Source of the DNA: an uncultured Blautia sp.
GTDB taxonomy: Bacteria > Bacillota > Clostridia > Lachnospirales > Lachnospiraceae
DNA length: 8,013 nt
Assembly: GCA_938028845.1 (NCBI GenBank)
Contig: CALIZJ010000236.1
Coordinates: 1 to 8,013, forward strand
Reading direction: 5' to 3'
Position numbers and translations under genes: made by a program. Positions 1 to 5,954 of the stretch are shown here, piece by piece; within the stretch, counting starts at the first letter, position 1, and each line of letters opens with the position of its first letter. The notes beneath the pieces are model-generated. The model had not been told where the DNA came from. It saw nothing but the letters and a program-made list of their open reading frames with translations, and did not search any database.

Positions 1-137
1 CGGCATGCGCCGAAGGTGGACACTTCTGAATGGTAACATAAGGTAGGAATATTAATTCCTGCTTTCCGTATTACGGTCAGAACATTTTTTTCATCAGTAA
101 ATTCTACTTTTCTGCCGTCAATTGTCATTGTTCCCAT
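1..137 (-). CDS. hydA: HydA, catalytic subunit of trimeric [FeFe] hydrogenase (N-terminal 45 codons only)
   Basis: Only the N-terminus is inside the window; the gene continues past base 1. The readable 45 residues begin MGTMTIDGRKVEFTDEKNVL and reach two cysteines at residues 34 and 45 (LCYH, FGAC). That C-x10-C spacing is the start of the plant-type [2Fe-2S] domain found at the N-terminus of NuoG and of long [FeFe] hydrogenase HydA subunits. The catalytic H-cluster domain would lie outside the window. The start at 137 has an ideal GGGAGG site (145-150) seven bases upstream; a second ATG at codon 4 is less well placed. The start lies 15 bases after the hydB stop, so this is the third gene of a hydC-hydB-hydA operon. 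That context favours HydA over NuoG or formate dehydrogenase alpha, which share this domain, but the visible part alone cannot prove it. Confidence 0.8.
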   Translation of the reverse strand, partial: MGTMTIDGRKVEFTDEKNVLTVIRKAGINIPTLCYHSEVSTFGAC

Positions 138-152
138 AATTCATCCTCCCTT

Positions 153-2024
153 CTATGCTTCCACGTAAATTGCATCAAAATTACAGTTGTCTTTACATGC
201 GCCGCACTTGATGCAAAGATTGTTGTCAATGGTATACGGATGTTTGATCCGTCCGGTAATAGCTCCTGCCGGACAGTTCTTAGCACATTTGCCGCAGCCG
301 ATACAGAATTCCGGATTGATGTGGAACTGACGGAGCGCCGTACAGACTTTCGCACGGCATTTTTTGTCCTTAATGTGCTCTTCATATTCACTGCGGAAGC
401 GTTTTAAGGTACTGATGACCGGAAGGGGCGCGCTCTTTCCAAGTCCGCAAAGAGCCATGCTCTGTACCATAGATGCCAGCTCTTCTAGCTGGTCCAGGTC
501 GGACATCTCTCCCTTTCCGTCTACGATTTTTTCCAGGATCTCCAGCATACGCTTCGTTCCTTCTCGGCAGGGCACACATTTTCCGCAGCTCTCTCTCTGG
601 GTAAAGCTCATGAAAAATCTGGCAACTTCTACCATACAGGTATTCTCATCCATAACTACAAGACCGCCGGAACCCATGATCGCATCCAGTTTTTTCACAG
701 AATCGAAATCCAGCGGCTGGTCAAGCTGTTCCTCCACCAGACATCCGCCGGAAGGACCGCCGATCTGTACGCCCTTAAAGGCTGCTCCGCTCTTTAAGCC
801 GCCGCCGATATCGTAAATAATATGCCGCAGGGTCGTTCCCATAGGAACTTCAATCAGTCCTGTATTTTCGATAGATCCTGTCAAAGAGAATGTCTTTGTT
901 CCGGGGCTTCCCTCTGTGCCGATGGTACGGAACCAGTCTGCACCATCAAGGATAATCTTCGGTACGTTTGCGTAAGTTTCTACGTTATTTAAAACCGTAG
1001 GTTTTTCCCACAGTCCTTTTTCTACTGTTCTCGGGGGCTTTACTCTTGGCATGCCCCGGTTTCCTTCGATGGATGCGGTCAGTGCGGAACCTTCTCCGCA
1101 GACAAAGGCGCCTGCCCCTGTATTAATATGTAAATGGAAGTTAATTCCGGAACCGAGAATATTTTCTCCTAAAAGCCCATATTCCTCTGCCTGTTTAATG
1201 GCCATACGCAGACGCTTTACGGATAAAGGATATTCTGCACGTACATAGATATATCCGCTTTCCGCTCCCACTGCATACGCGGCAATGATCATCCCCTCGA
1301 TCATCTTATATGGATCGCCTTCCATTACAGAGCCATCCATAAATGCGCCGGGGTCTCCTTCATCTCCGTTGCAGACTACATAACGGATCTTTTCTTGCTG
1401 ACGGGCAACCTGTGACCATTTTTTTCCTGCCGGGAAACCAGCTCCGCCTCTTCCCCGAAGCCCGGATTTGCTCACCTCATCAATAACTTCCTGAGGCGTC
1501 ATGTCGAAAAGTGCTTTAGCCAGCGCGTGGAATCCGCCTACACTGATATATTCATCAATGGATTCTGCATTAATTTTCCCGCAGTTTTCCAGAACAATCC
1601 TGGTCTGCTGATTTAAAAACGGGATGTCTTCCGGATGCGGACATACCTCTCTGTCGTGTCTGTAAAAAAGCCGTTCTACAGGCTGTCCGTTTAAAACGGT
1701 TCTGTCAACGATCTCCCGGCAGTCATCTACCTGCACATGTACATACTGATAATTATAAGGCTCGATCCGCATTAACGGGCCTAATTCACAAAGTCCCTGA
1801 CAGCCTGTCTTTACCACGCCCAGATGGGGAATGTCTTTTTCCATTTCCACCTTCACGCCGTCCAGGTCAGAGCAGAGCCTTTCCATCTCGTCAAAAATTT
1901 TCTGTGCACCGGAGGCCATACATCCGGTTCCGGAACAGACAAGGATGCGGCAGGTATACTGTTCCAAATCTTTTTTCACTTCTGCCTGTTTATTTAACAG
2001 ATCTTCTCTACAAGCGATACTCAT
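153..2024 (-). CDS. hydB: HydB, NuoF-like NADH/FMN-binding subunit of trimeric [FeFe] hydrogenase
   Basis: Cytoplasmic flavoprotein subunit (623 aa) that exchanges electrons between NAD(H), through FMN, and the iron-sulfur chain leading to HydA. Domains in order: a thioredoxin-like [2Fe-2S] domain with C30, C35, C75 and C79; the NuoF core with the FMN/NADH glycine-rich motif GLRGRGGAGFPAGKK at 188-202 and NGDEGDPGAF at 219-228; a NuoF-type [4Fe-4S] site C480-x2-C483-x2-C486 plus C526; and a C-terminal two-cluster ferredoxin domain with C574/C577/C580/C584 and C604/C607/C610/C614. This three-part layout is that of HydB of electron-bifurcating hydrogenases (Thermotoga type) and of HndC; complex I NuoF lacks both end domains. 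The ATG overlaps the hydC stop as ATGA, and a GAGGAGA site lies just upstream. Whether the complex bifurcates with ferredoxin or uses NADH alone cannot be decided here. Confidence 0.93.
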   Translation of the reverse strand: MSIACREDLLNKQAEVKKDLEQYTCRILVCSGTGCMASGAQKIFDEMERLCSDLDGVKVEMEKDIPHLGVVKTGCQGLCELGPLMRIEPYNYQYVHVQVDDCREIVDRTVLNGQPVERLFYRHDREVCPHPEDIPFLNQQTRIVLENCGKINAESIDEYISVGGFHALAKALFDMTPQEVIDEVSKSGLRGRGGAGFPAGKKWSQVARQQEKIRYVVCNGDEGDPGAFMDGSVMEGDPYKMIEGMIIAAYAVGAESGYIYVRAEYPLSVKRLRMAIKQAEEYGLLGENILGSGINFHLHINTGAGAFVCGEGSALTASIEGNRGMPRVKPPRTVEKGLWEKPTVLNNVETYANVPKIILDGADWFRTIGTEGSPGTKTFSLTGSIENTGLIEVPMGTTLRHIIYDIGGGLKSGAAFKGVQIGGPSGGCLVEEQLDQPLDFDSVKKLDAIMGSGGLVVMDENTCMVEVARFFMSFTQRESCGKCVPCREGTKRMLEILEKIVDGKGEMSDLDQLEELASMVQSMALCGLGKSAPLPVISTLKRFRSEYEEHIKDKKCRAKVCTALRQFHINPEFCIGCGKCAKNCPAGAITGRIKHPYTIDNNLCIKCGACKDNCNFDAIYVEA

Positions 2025-2500
2025 GCGTTCTCTCCTCTCAATTCATCGATCAGTTCCACTGCCTTTTCAGGAGTCATCTTAGGATGCACCTCATCGTTTA
2101 CCGTAAGTGTTGGGGCAAGTCCGCAGGCGCCCAGACAAGACACAGTTTCTACTGTAAAAAGCATGTCGTCTGTGGTGTGCTTTTTATGGCTTAATCCAAG
2201 CTCTTTCATCATGGCTTCTTTTACAGGCATGGATTTTCTTACATGACAAGCGGTTCCATCGCAAACTTTTATGATATATTTTCCTTTCGGTTCAAAGGAA
2301 AAGTTTTCATAAAATGTAGCTACGCTGTATGCCTTTGCCTCCGTCACTCCGATTTCTTTCGCCACATAAGTAAGCAGCTCTCCCGGCAGGTAACGGTATT
2401 CCGCCTGGATATCCTGCATGATCGGGATCAGGGAAGCGGCTTTGCGCCCATGCAGTTGAATCGCTTCATCTGCCTTCTTGTAATAAGACTGATCTAACAT
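2021..2500 (-). CDS. hydC: HydC, NuoE-like [2Fe-2S] subunit of trimeric [FeFe] hydrogenase
   Basis: Small electron-transfer subunit (159 aa) of the HydABC complex, homologous to NuoE of complex I and HndA. An N-terminal helical part (about residues 5-70, with the typical LPGELLTYVAKEIGV and ATFYENF segments) precedes a thioredoxin-fold [2Fe-2S] domain whose four ligands are visible: C80 and C85 in VCDGTACHVR, and C122 and C126 in SCLGACGLAP. The length is normal for the family. The start at 2500 has a near-perfect AAGGAGGG site (2507-2514) six bases upstream. It is the first gene of the minus-strand operon; its TGA overlaps the hydB ATG, so translation is probably coupled. A good promoter lies about 75 bases upstream. 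NuoE-type subunits also serve formate dehydrogenases, but the adjoining HydB with its extra end domains points to hydrogenase. Confidence 0.92.
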   Translation of the reverse strand: MLDQSYYKKADEAIQLHGRKAASLIPIMQDIQAEYRYLPGELLTYVAKEIGVTEAKAYSVATFYENFSFEPKGKYIIKVCDGTACHVRKSMPVKEAMMKELGLSHKKHTTDDMLFTVETVSCLGACGLAPTLTVNDEVHPKMTPEKAVELIDELRGENA

Positions 2501-2574
2501 CGAGTTCCCTCCTTATCTTTGTATTCCTCACATAATTCCATTCCAAAGTGTTTTTATGCATTTTTACCAATACA

Positions 2575-2603
2575 ATTATACACGAAACTGCTTTGTATCA
2601 CAA
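2575..2603 (-). promoter_or_regulatory. Probable sigma-A promoter of hydCBA
   Basis: Read on the minus strand, TTGTGA (2603-2598) and a perfect TATAAT (2580-2575) are separated by exactly 17 bases. Transcription would start near 2568, leaving a leader of about 68 bases before the hydC ATG. The -35 box matches four of six consensus positions. This is the best promoter in the window by eye; no experimental support. Confidence 0.6.
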
Positions 2604-2709
2604 GAGATTCTATGGTATTTTTCTATAAAGCAAAGGTCTGAATCCCCGATAAAATCAGCATTTTTCCAAATTGTACTTCCAAAAATACAATGCAATTTTC
2701 TTATCAATC

Positions 2710-2727
2710 ATGTTAATAAATAAACGT
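2710..2727. promoter_or_regulatory. Possible Rex-like redox operator
   Basis: ATGTTAA-TAAA-TAAACGT resembles the clostridial Rex operator TTGTTAA-N4-TTAACAA. The left half matches six of seven positions, the right half only four of seven. It ends at the first base of the proposed -35 box of the monomeric hydrogenase, where a repressor sensing NADH/NAD+ would make sense for a hydrogen-evolving enzyme. The match is weak and the region is AT-rich, so chance similarity is quite possible. Confidence 0.22.
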
Positions 2728-2755
2728 TGCTTTTTGGGCATTTTTACTATATTAT
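2727..2755 (+). promoter_or_regulatory. Possible promoter of the monomeric hydrogenase gene
   Basis: TTGCTT (2727-2732) and TATTAT (2750-2755) are separated by 17 bases. The -10 box matches five of six consensus positions, but the -35 box is poor. Start of transcription would fall near 2762, leaving a leader of about 43 bases before the ATG at 2805. The poor -35 box suggests weak or activator/repressor-controlled transcription; another start in this AT-rich stretch cannot be excluded. Confidence 0.35.
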
Positions 2756-2804
2756 TAGTAGTAGATACGCGGAAAGTATTTTCATATTCAAGGAGTTTAA
2801 AACT

Positions 2805-4310
2805 ATGCGAAATCTTGATACACCGGTAAAACAGATAAGAAGAAAAATTTTTACAGAAGTTGCCAAGCTGGGCTTTGAATCCACGGACGAAACCCTGATC
2901 AACGACATCGAAGCCATTCCTTACAGTATCGTAGAGGAACGGGCCAGGTATCGTGACAGCATTTATCGTGAAAGAGCCGTGGCAAGCGAACGTGTCCGTC
3001 TCGCAATGGGACTTTCTCTCCGTCCGGAAAATAAAGCTGTCCATCTTACCGCAGGTGTGGAAGCCAGCAATATTGACGAAAAATATTATGAGCCGCCTCT
3101 TATGCAGGTGATTCCTTCTGCCTGTGCAGCCTGTGCTCCCAATAAATACGAAGTCAGCAATATGTGTAAAGGCTGTGTAGCCCATCCTTGTATGCTTGCC
3201 TGTCCCAAAGGCGCCATCTCCATGGTAGACGGAAAATCTTACATTAACCAGGAAAAATGTATCAAATGCGGAAAATGTAAGGCAGTCTGTCCTTATGACG
3301 CCATCACCCACAAAGAGCGTCCCTGCGAACGTGCCTGCGGTGTAAAAGCGATTACAAGCGATACCCAGGGTCGTGCCTCTATCATAGAGGACAAATGCGT
3401 CTCCTGCGGCATGTGCATGGTAAGCTGTCCATTCGGAGCGATTTCCGATAAATCCCAGATTTTCCAGCTTGCCCATGCCCTTCGGGAAGGAATTGAGATC
3501 ATTGCAGAGATCGCCCCTTCCTATATTGCCCAGTTTGGGGATGATGTGACTCCACGTAAATTTAAAGCGGCGCTTATGGCGCTTGGATTTTCTAACGTAT
3601 ATGAAGTAGCTTTCGGCGCAGATGTCGGCGCTATTTCAGAGGCGCACCACTACGCAAAAGAAGTGGCTACAGGAAATATCCCATTCCTTTTGACCTCCTG
3701 CTGCCCTTCCTGGTCGGAAATGGCGAAAAAATATTTTCCGGACATGATCCATAATATCTCCCAGGAGCTTACCCCTATGGTAGCCACAGCACGTAAGGTC
3801 AAACAGGATCATCCCAATGCTAAAGTTGTGTTCATTGGTCCCTGTGCCTCTAAAAAACTGGAAGCTATGCGGACTACTGTACGAAGTGATGTGGATTTTG
3901 TTGTTACCTTTGAAGAGCTTTGGGCTATGTTTGATGCCAAAGGGATTGTTCCTTCTCAGTTGGAGGGAGATTCTTCTCCTCACGATGCTACCGGAGCGGG
4001 ACGTGGCTATGCGGTGGCAGGCGGCGTCGCGGGAGCAATCGAAGCCTGTCTGAAAGAATATTATCCTGACGTGCCCGTTCATATTGAACACGCAGAAAGC
4101 CTTGCAGACTGTAAAAAGGTACTGGCACTTGCGAAAGCCGGTAAACTGAAAGGCTGCATGATCGAAGGCATGGCCTGTCCTGGCGGATGTATGGGCGGAG
4201 CCGGAACAAATGCCCCGTTCTCTAAATCTTCCAAAGCATTGAAAAAGTATGTGGATTCCTCCAGCAGGAAACTGCCGCCTAAAGAATTGGAAGATATTGA
4301 ATTGACTTAA
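2805..4310 (+). CDS. Monomeric [FeFe] hydrogenase, group B-like
   Basis: Soluble iron hydrogenase (501 aa), probably exchanging electrons with ferredoxin to make or take up H2. All three H-cluster motifs are present: TSCCPSW (297-303), GPCASKKLE (345-353) and EGMACPGGC (454-462), giving cluster ligands C300, C347, C458 and C462 and the proton-relay cysteine C299. The N-terminal half carries ferredoxin-type cysteine runs at C121/C124/C129/C133, C152/C155/C158/C162 and C198/C201/C204/C208, plus C107/C110 and C174/C178. There is no NuoG-like [2Fe-2S] domain. PSW in motif 1 and GPC in motif 2, with a helical region of about 100 residues before the clusters, fit the monomeric group B enzymes rather than group A. 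I chose the ATG at 2805 because AGGAG (2791-2795) precedes it by nine bases; an in-frame ATG at 2727 would add an unrelated hydrophobic stretch and lacks such a site. It is divergent from hydCBA. No maturase genes are visible. Confidence 0.9.
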   Translation: MRNLDTPVKQIRRKIFTEVAKLGFESTDETLINDIEAIPYSIVEERARYRDSIYRERAVASERVRLAMGLSLRPENKAVHLTAGVEASNIDEKYYEPPLMQVIPSACAACAPNKYEVSNMCKGCVAHPCMLACPKGAISMVDGKSYINQEKCIKCGKCKAVCPYDAITHKERPCERACGVKAITSDTQGRASIIEDKCVSCGMCMVSCPFGAISDKSQIFQLAHALREGIEIIAEIAPSYIAQFGDDVTPRKFKAALMALGFSNVYEVAFGADVGAISEAHHYAKEVATGNIPFLLTSCCPSWSEMAKKYFPDMIHNISQELTPMVATARKVKQDHPNAKVVFIGPCASKKLEAMRTTVRSDVDFVVTFEELWAMFDAKGIVPSQLEGDSSPHDATGAGRGYAVAGGVAGAIEACLKEYYPDVPVHIEHAESLADCKKVLALAKAGKLKGCMIEGMACPGGCMGGAGTNAPFSKSSKALKKYVDSSSRKLPPKELEDIELT

Positions 4311-4394
4311 AAACGCGGATAAGTTGTATGATTGCGGCTGTTGAAAAATAGATTTTTTAATGGTCCTTTGTCAAAAGTTGGAGTAAAAGTTTTT

Positions 4395-4428
4395 TGAGGC
4401 ACAGGGATTTCACCTGTGTCTCATTTTT
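4395..4428 (+). terminator. Intrinsic terminator after the monomeric hydrogenase gene
   Basis: An 11-bp stem, TGAGGCACAGG (4395-4405) with CCTGTGTCTCA (4413-4423), has one G-U pair and a seven-base loop, and is followed directly by TTTTT (4424-4428). It lies 84 bases after the hydrogenase stop, so the gene appears to be transcribed alone. Confidence 0.85.
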
Positions 4429-4444
4429 AATATGGTTATCTTAA

Positions 4445-4491
4445 CAAGGGGGTGACGCCATGGGAACAGAATCCCTGGCGGTGCGCCCTTG
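4445..4491 (+). other. Strong 47-base stem-loop
   Basis: The outer stem CAAGGG (4445-4450) pairs with CCCTTG (4486-4491). After a short, partly paired internal loop (GGTGA against GTGCG), CGCCA (4456-4460) pairs with TGGCG (4476-4480) and, past a single bulged T, GGGA (4462-4465) with TCCC (4472-4475). The loop is ACAGAA. There is no T-run afterwards, so it is not an intrinsic terminator. It is GC-rich within an AT-rich stretch, which suggests selection. It could be an RNA control element, the 5' end of a structured RNA, or the end of a small mobile repeat. Confidence 0.5.
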
Positions 4492-4549
4492 GTTTTGGAA
4501 TAAAAAGATGGTGGAAAATGCTTTTATTTACTATGTTATTGTATTGTAA
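4460..4549 (+). CDS. Possible 29-residue small ORF, no known family
   Basis: An ATG at 4460 is preceded by AAGGGGGTGA (4446-4455), one base off the ideal AAGGAGGTGA, at good spacing. The frame encodes 29 residues starting MGTESLAVRPWFWNKKMVEN and ending with a short hydrophobic, aromatic tail (AFIYYVIVL), then stops at TAA 4547-4549. The composition could suit a small membrane-associated peptide. Both the ribosome binding site and the start codon lie in the left arm of the stem-loop at 4445-4491, which would hide them unless the stem opens. It may equally be chance within an RNA hairpin. No function can be proposed. Confidence 0.2.
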   Translation: MGTESLAVRPWFWNKKMVENAFIYYVIVL

Positions 4550-4578
4550 ACGCGATTGCCGAGTGGATTCTTTGCTTG

Positions 4579-5017
4579 ATACGGATGTATATACGCATTT
4601 GAAAAATGTATCCGTAAGATGTCCATTTTCTATGGTTTAAACTACAGGATCTAGATTATGTTCCGTAGACTATTCTTGGTTTCTACGGTCTAGACTGCGG
4701 AATCTGGTATTAGATCTGTAAACCTGCCTTCTATAGATGAAAATACATATTAGAGGGAAATATATCTGTAAAGTTCCTCTGTTTTCTACCGCCTAGATTA
4801 TGGAATATGATTTCGGCTCCGTAGGGTAGCTTCCTTTCTACAGATTCAAATACAAATTAGGAAATATACTCATAACATTCTCTCGACATTTTGAGGAATA
4901 GCCTCATAAACTAATATAGAGCCAGGCTTATGCCTACTTTATACGGATATACGCATTTGAAAACTTGTATCTGCAGGATGTACCTGGCTTATATAGCCTA
5001 AACTGCAGAATATTAAT
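4579..5017 (+). repeat. Degenerate tandem array of hairpin-forming repeats
   Basis: AT-rich, diverged repeats with a period near 100 bases and a half-unit near 50. The clearest pair shares ATACGGAT (4579-4586 and 4941-4948) followed, after a 4-base indel, by an exact 15-base ATACGCATTTGAAAA (4591-4605 and 4949-4963). Related but more diverged units start near 4731 (CTATAGAT) and 4838 (CTACAGAT). A second motif, roughly TTTCTAyrGyyTArAyTryrGrAT, recurs at about 4626, 4680, 4782 and 4987. Several units form small stems: TACGGATGTAT (4580-4590) with ATGTATCCGTA (4606-4616), the equivalent 4942-4951 with 4966-4975, TATAGAT (4732-4738) with ATCTGTA (4764-4770), and CCGTAGA (4663-4669) with TCTACGG (4682-4688). 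Strand is arbitrary. I do not recognise the family. Confidence 0.55.
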
Positions 5018-5030
5018 CTATTCAATGATA

Positions 5031-5107
5031 ATAAAAAAGCCAGCACCAACAGAGGAGACAAAATCGGTATTAACCGATAGCCTCCCTTCCCTCTGTTGCT
5101 TATGCTG
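5031..5107 (-). terminator. Two-part stem terminator of the fchA-folD-glucosaminidase operon
   Basis: On the minus strand, CAGCA (5107-5103, within the last codons) and CAACAGAGG (5098-5090) pair with CCTCTGTTG (5055-5047) and TGCTG (near 5045-5041), followed by GCTTTTTTAT (5040-5031). The loop holds a second hairpin, ATCGGT (5078-5073) with ACCGAT (5068-5063). A perfect 9-bp inner stem plus a run of six T supports an intrinsic terminator that overlaps the end of the glucosaminidase gene. Confidence 0.75.
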
Positions 5108-5954
5108 ACTCTGTTGACTCTGTTGTTGTCGGGTCTGTTGTTTCTGCTGGCTCTGCCGTTTCCGTCGGCTCTGTTGGCACAGGGGTGGGGCTTATGTATT
5201 CTGTACCGGTGAGCTCAGCTAAAAGCTCCCGCAGTTTATAGCCATATCCTTCTCCAGCAGCCCAGCCGCCGCCATAAGGATTTTCCTGGATTCCCAGCCA
5301 TTCTACATAAGGTGCAGATTCCCGCACCACAAGGTCAAATCTTTCATCTACACATGCATTCACCAGCTCCTGGGTACTTGCATAGGCTTTCAGATGCTGT
5401 ACCTGCGCCCGAAGTCCGGTGCGTACATCCGGGAAGCTTACGCCTTCCTCGTCCCCGCCAGTGGCTCCAAGGCCTGCAAAATTAAACTGTTCCACCTTAC
5501 ATACTCCAGGAAACTGAAGCCACCCGGTCTCCAGCATCGCCTGTTCAAAGACCACCTCTGCCCGGACATTTTCTGTTTCCGCTTCTTCTGAAAGAATCGT
5601 ACAAAATTCCTCTATGGAGCCGGCTCCGCCCTCTTTTAGGGCATCCGAAGGATACTCTAAATTCTGTCGGTTAAAATGGGCAGTCATATCTTCCACCGTC
5701 ACAGTGGAACTTCCCATAATCGTATAATACCCATAACTATTGTTCGTAGGATCGTCCTCAAACACGCCTGTCTCCTGCTGTCCGGAAGGCCTTTGAATCT
5801 GTCCTTCCTGGGAATGATCCGCCTGGGTTTCACTTTCCCCAGTGGATACAGATTCTTCCATTGAAGCCGTTACAGAAAGGGGTGCCCCTATAAGCAGGAC
5901 ACCCATCAAAACACTGATTCCATTAAGGAAGTATTTTACTTTCCGTTTTCTCAT
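5100..5954 (-). CDS. Secreted glucosaminidase-domain (GH73-like) cell-wall hydrolase
   Basis: Predicted exported protein of 284 aa that probably cuts peptidoglycan glycan chains between N-acetylglucosamine and N-acetylmuramic acid. A basic N-terminus (MRKRKVK) and a hydrophobic segment at about 9-30 form a signal peptide, with possible cleavage after VTA (residue 30). A low-complexity Ser/Glu/Gln linker follows (about 31-70). The glucosaminidase-like domain covers about 90-245; FEQAMLETGW (136-145) contains the likely catalytic E142, followed by FNFAGLGATGG (157-167) and FPDVRTGLRAQVQHLKAYAS (174-193), typical of this family. The last 35 or so residues are a Thr/Pro/Glu-rich tail without an LPXTG anchor. 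There is no SH3, LysM or choline-binding repeat. The ATG overlaps the folD stop (ATGA) and has only a weak purine-rich site, so translation is probably coupled to folD. The exact bond cut is inferred from family. Confidence 0.85.
   Translation of the reverse strand: MRKRKVKYFLNGISVLMGVLLIGAPLSVTASMEESVSTGESETQADHSQEGQIQRPSGQQETGVFEDDPTNNSYGYYTIMGSSTVTVEDMTAHFNRQNLEYPSDALKEGGAGSIEEFCTILSEEAETENVRAEVVFEQAMLETGWLQFPGVCKVEQFNFAGLGATGGDEEGVSFPDVRTGLRAQVQHLKAYASTQELVNACVDERFDLVVRESAPYVEWLGIQENPYGGGWAAGEGYGYKLRELLAELTGTEYISPTPVPTEPTETAEPAETTDPTTTESTESA

Larger units (their letters stand above)
4311..5099. other. Long intergenic region (789 bases) without a convincing large gene
   Basis: This stretch lies between two genes that converge on it. 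From left to right it holds 84 bases with no recognisable signal, the terminator at 4395-4428, a stem-loop with a possible small ORF (4445-4549), an AT-rich repeat array (4579-5017), and the terminator of the minus-strand operon (5031-5107). The only longer open frame, 62 codons from a GTG at 4452, has no spaced ribosome binding site, runs through the repeats and has no recognisable family. A non-coding RNA gene of about 550-600 bases between the two terminators is possible, but I recognise no known RNA family. Confidence 0.6.

Noticed and set aside
2655..3476. 273-codon minus-strand open frame opposite the monomeric hydrogenase
   Set aside because: It is antisense to a gene with all H-cluster motifs intact; the translation has no recognisable domain and reads as a shadow of the real frame.
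4452..4640. 62-codon open frame starting at GTG 4452
   Set aside because: The GTG lies inside the G-run with no properly spaced ribosome binding site, the frame runs through the repeat array, and the translation shows no family or convincing composition. The overlapping ATG at 4460 has a much better site.
4579..5017. CRISPR array
   Set aside because: The repeats are degenerate, of uneven length and spacing, without identical repeats and unique spacers, and there are no cas genes in the window.
4429..5030. Known large structured RNA (OLE, ROOL, GOLLD) or a riboswitch
   Set aside because: Size and local hairpins are suggestive, but I could not match any conserved motif of these families by eye; a covariance-model search would be needed.
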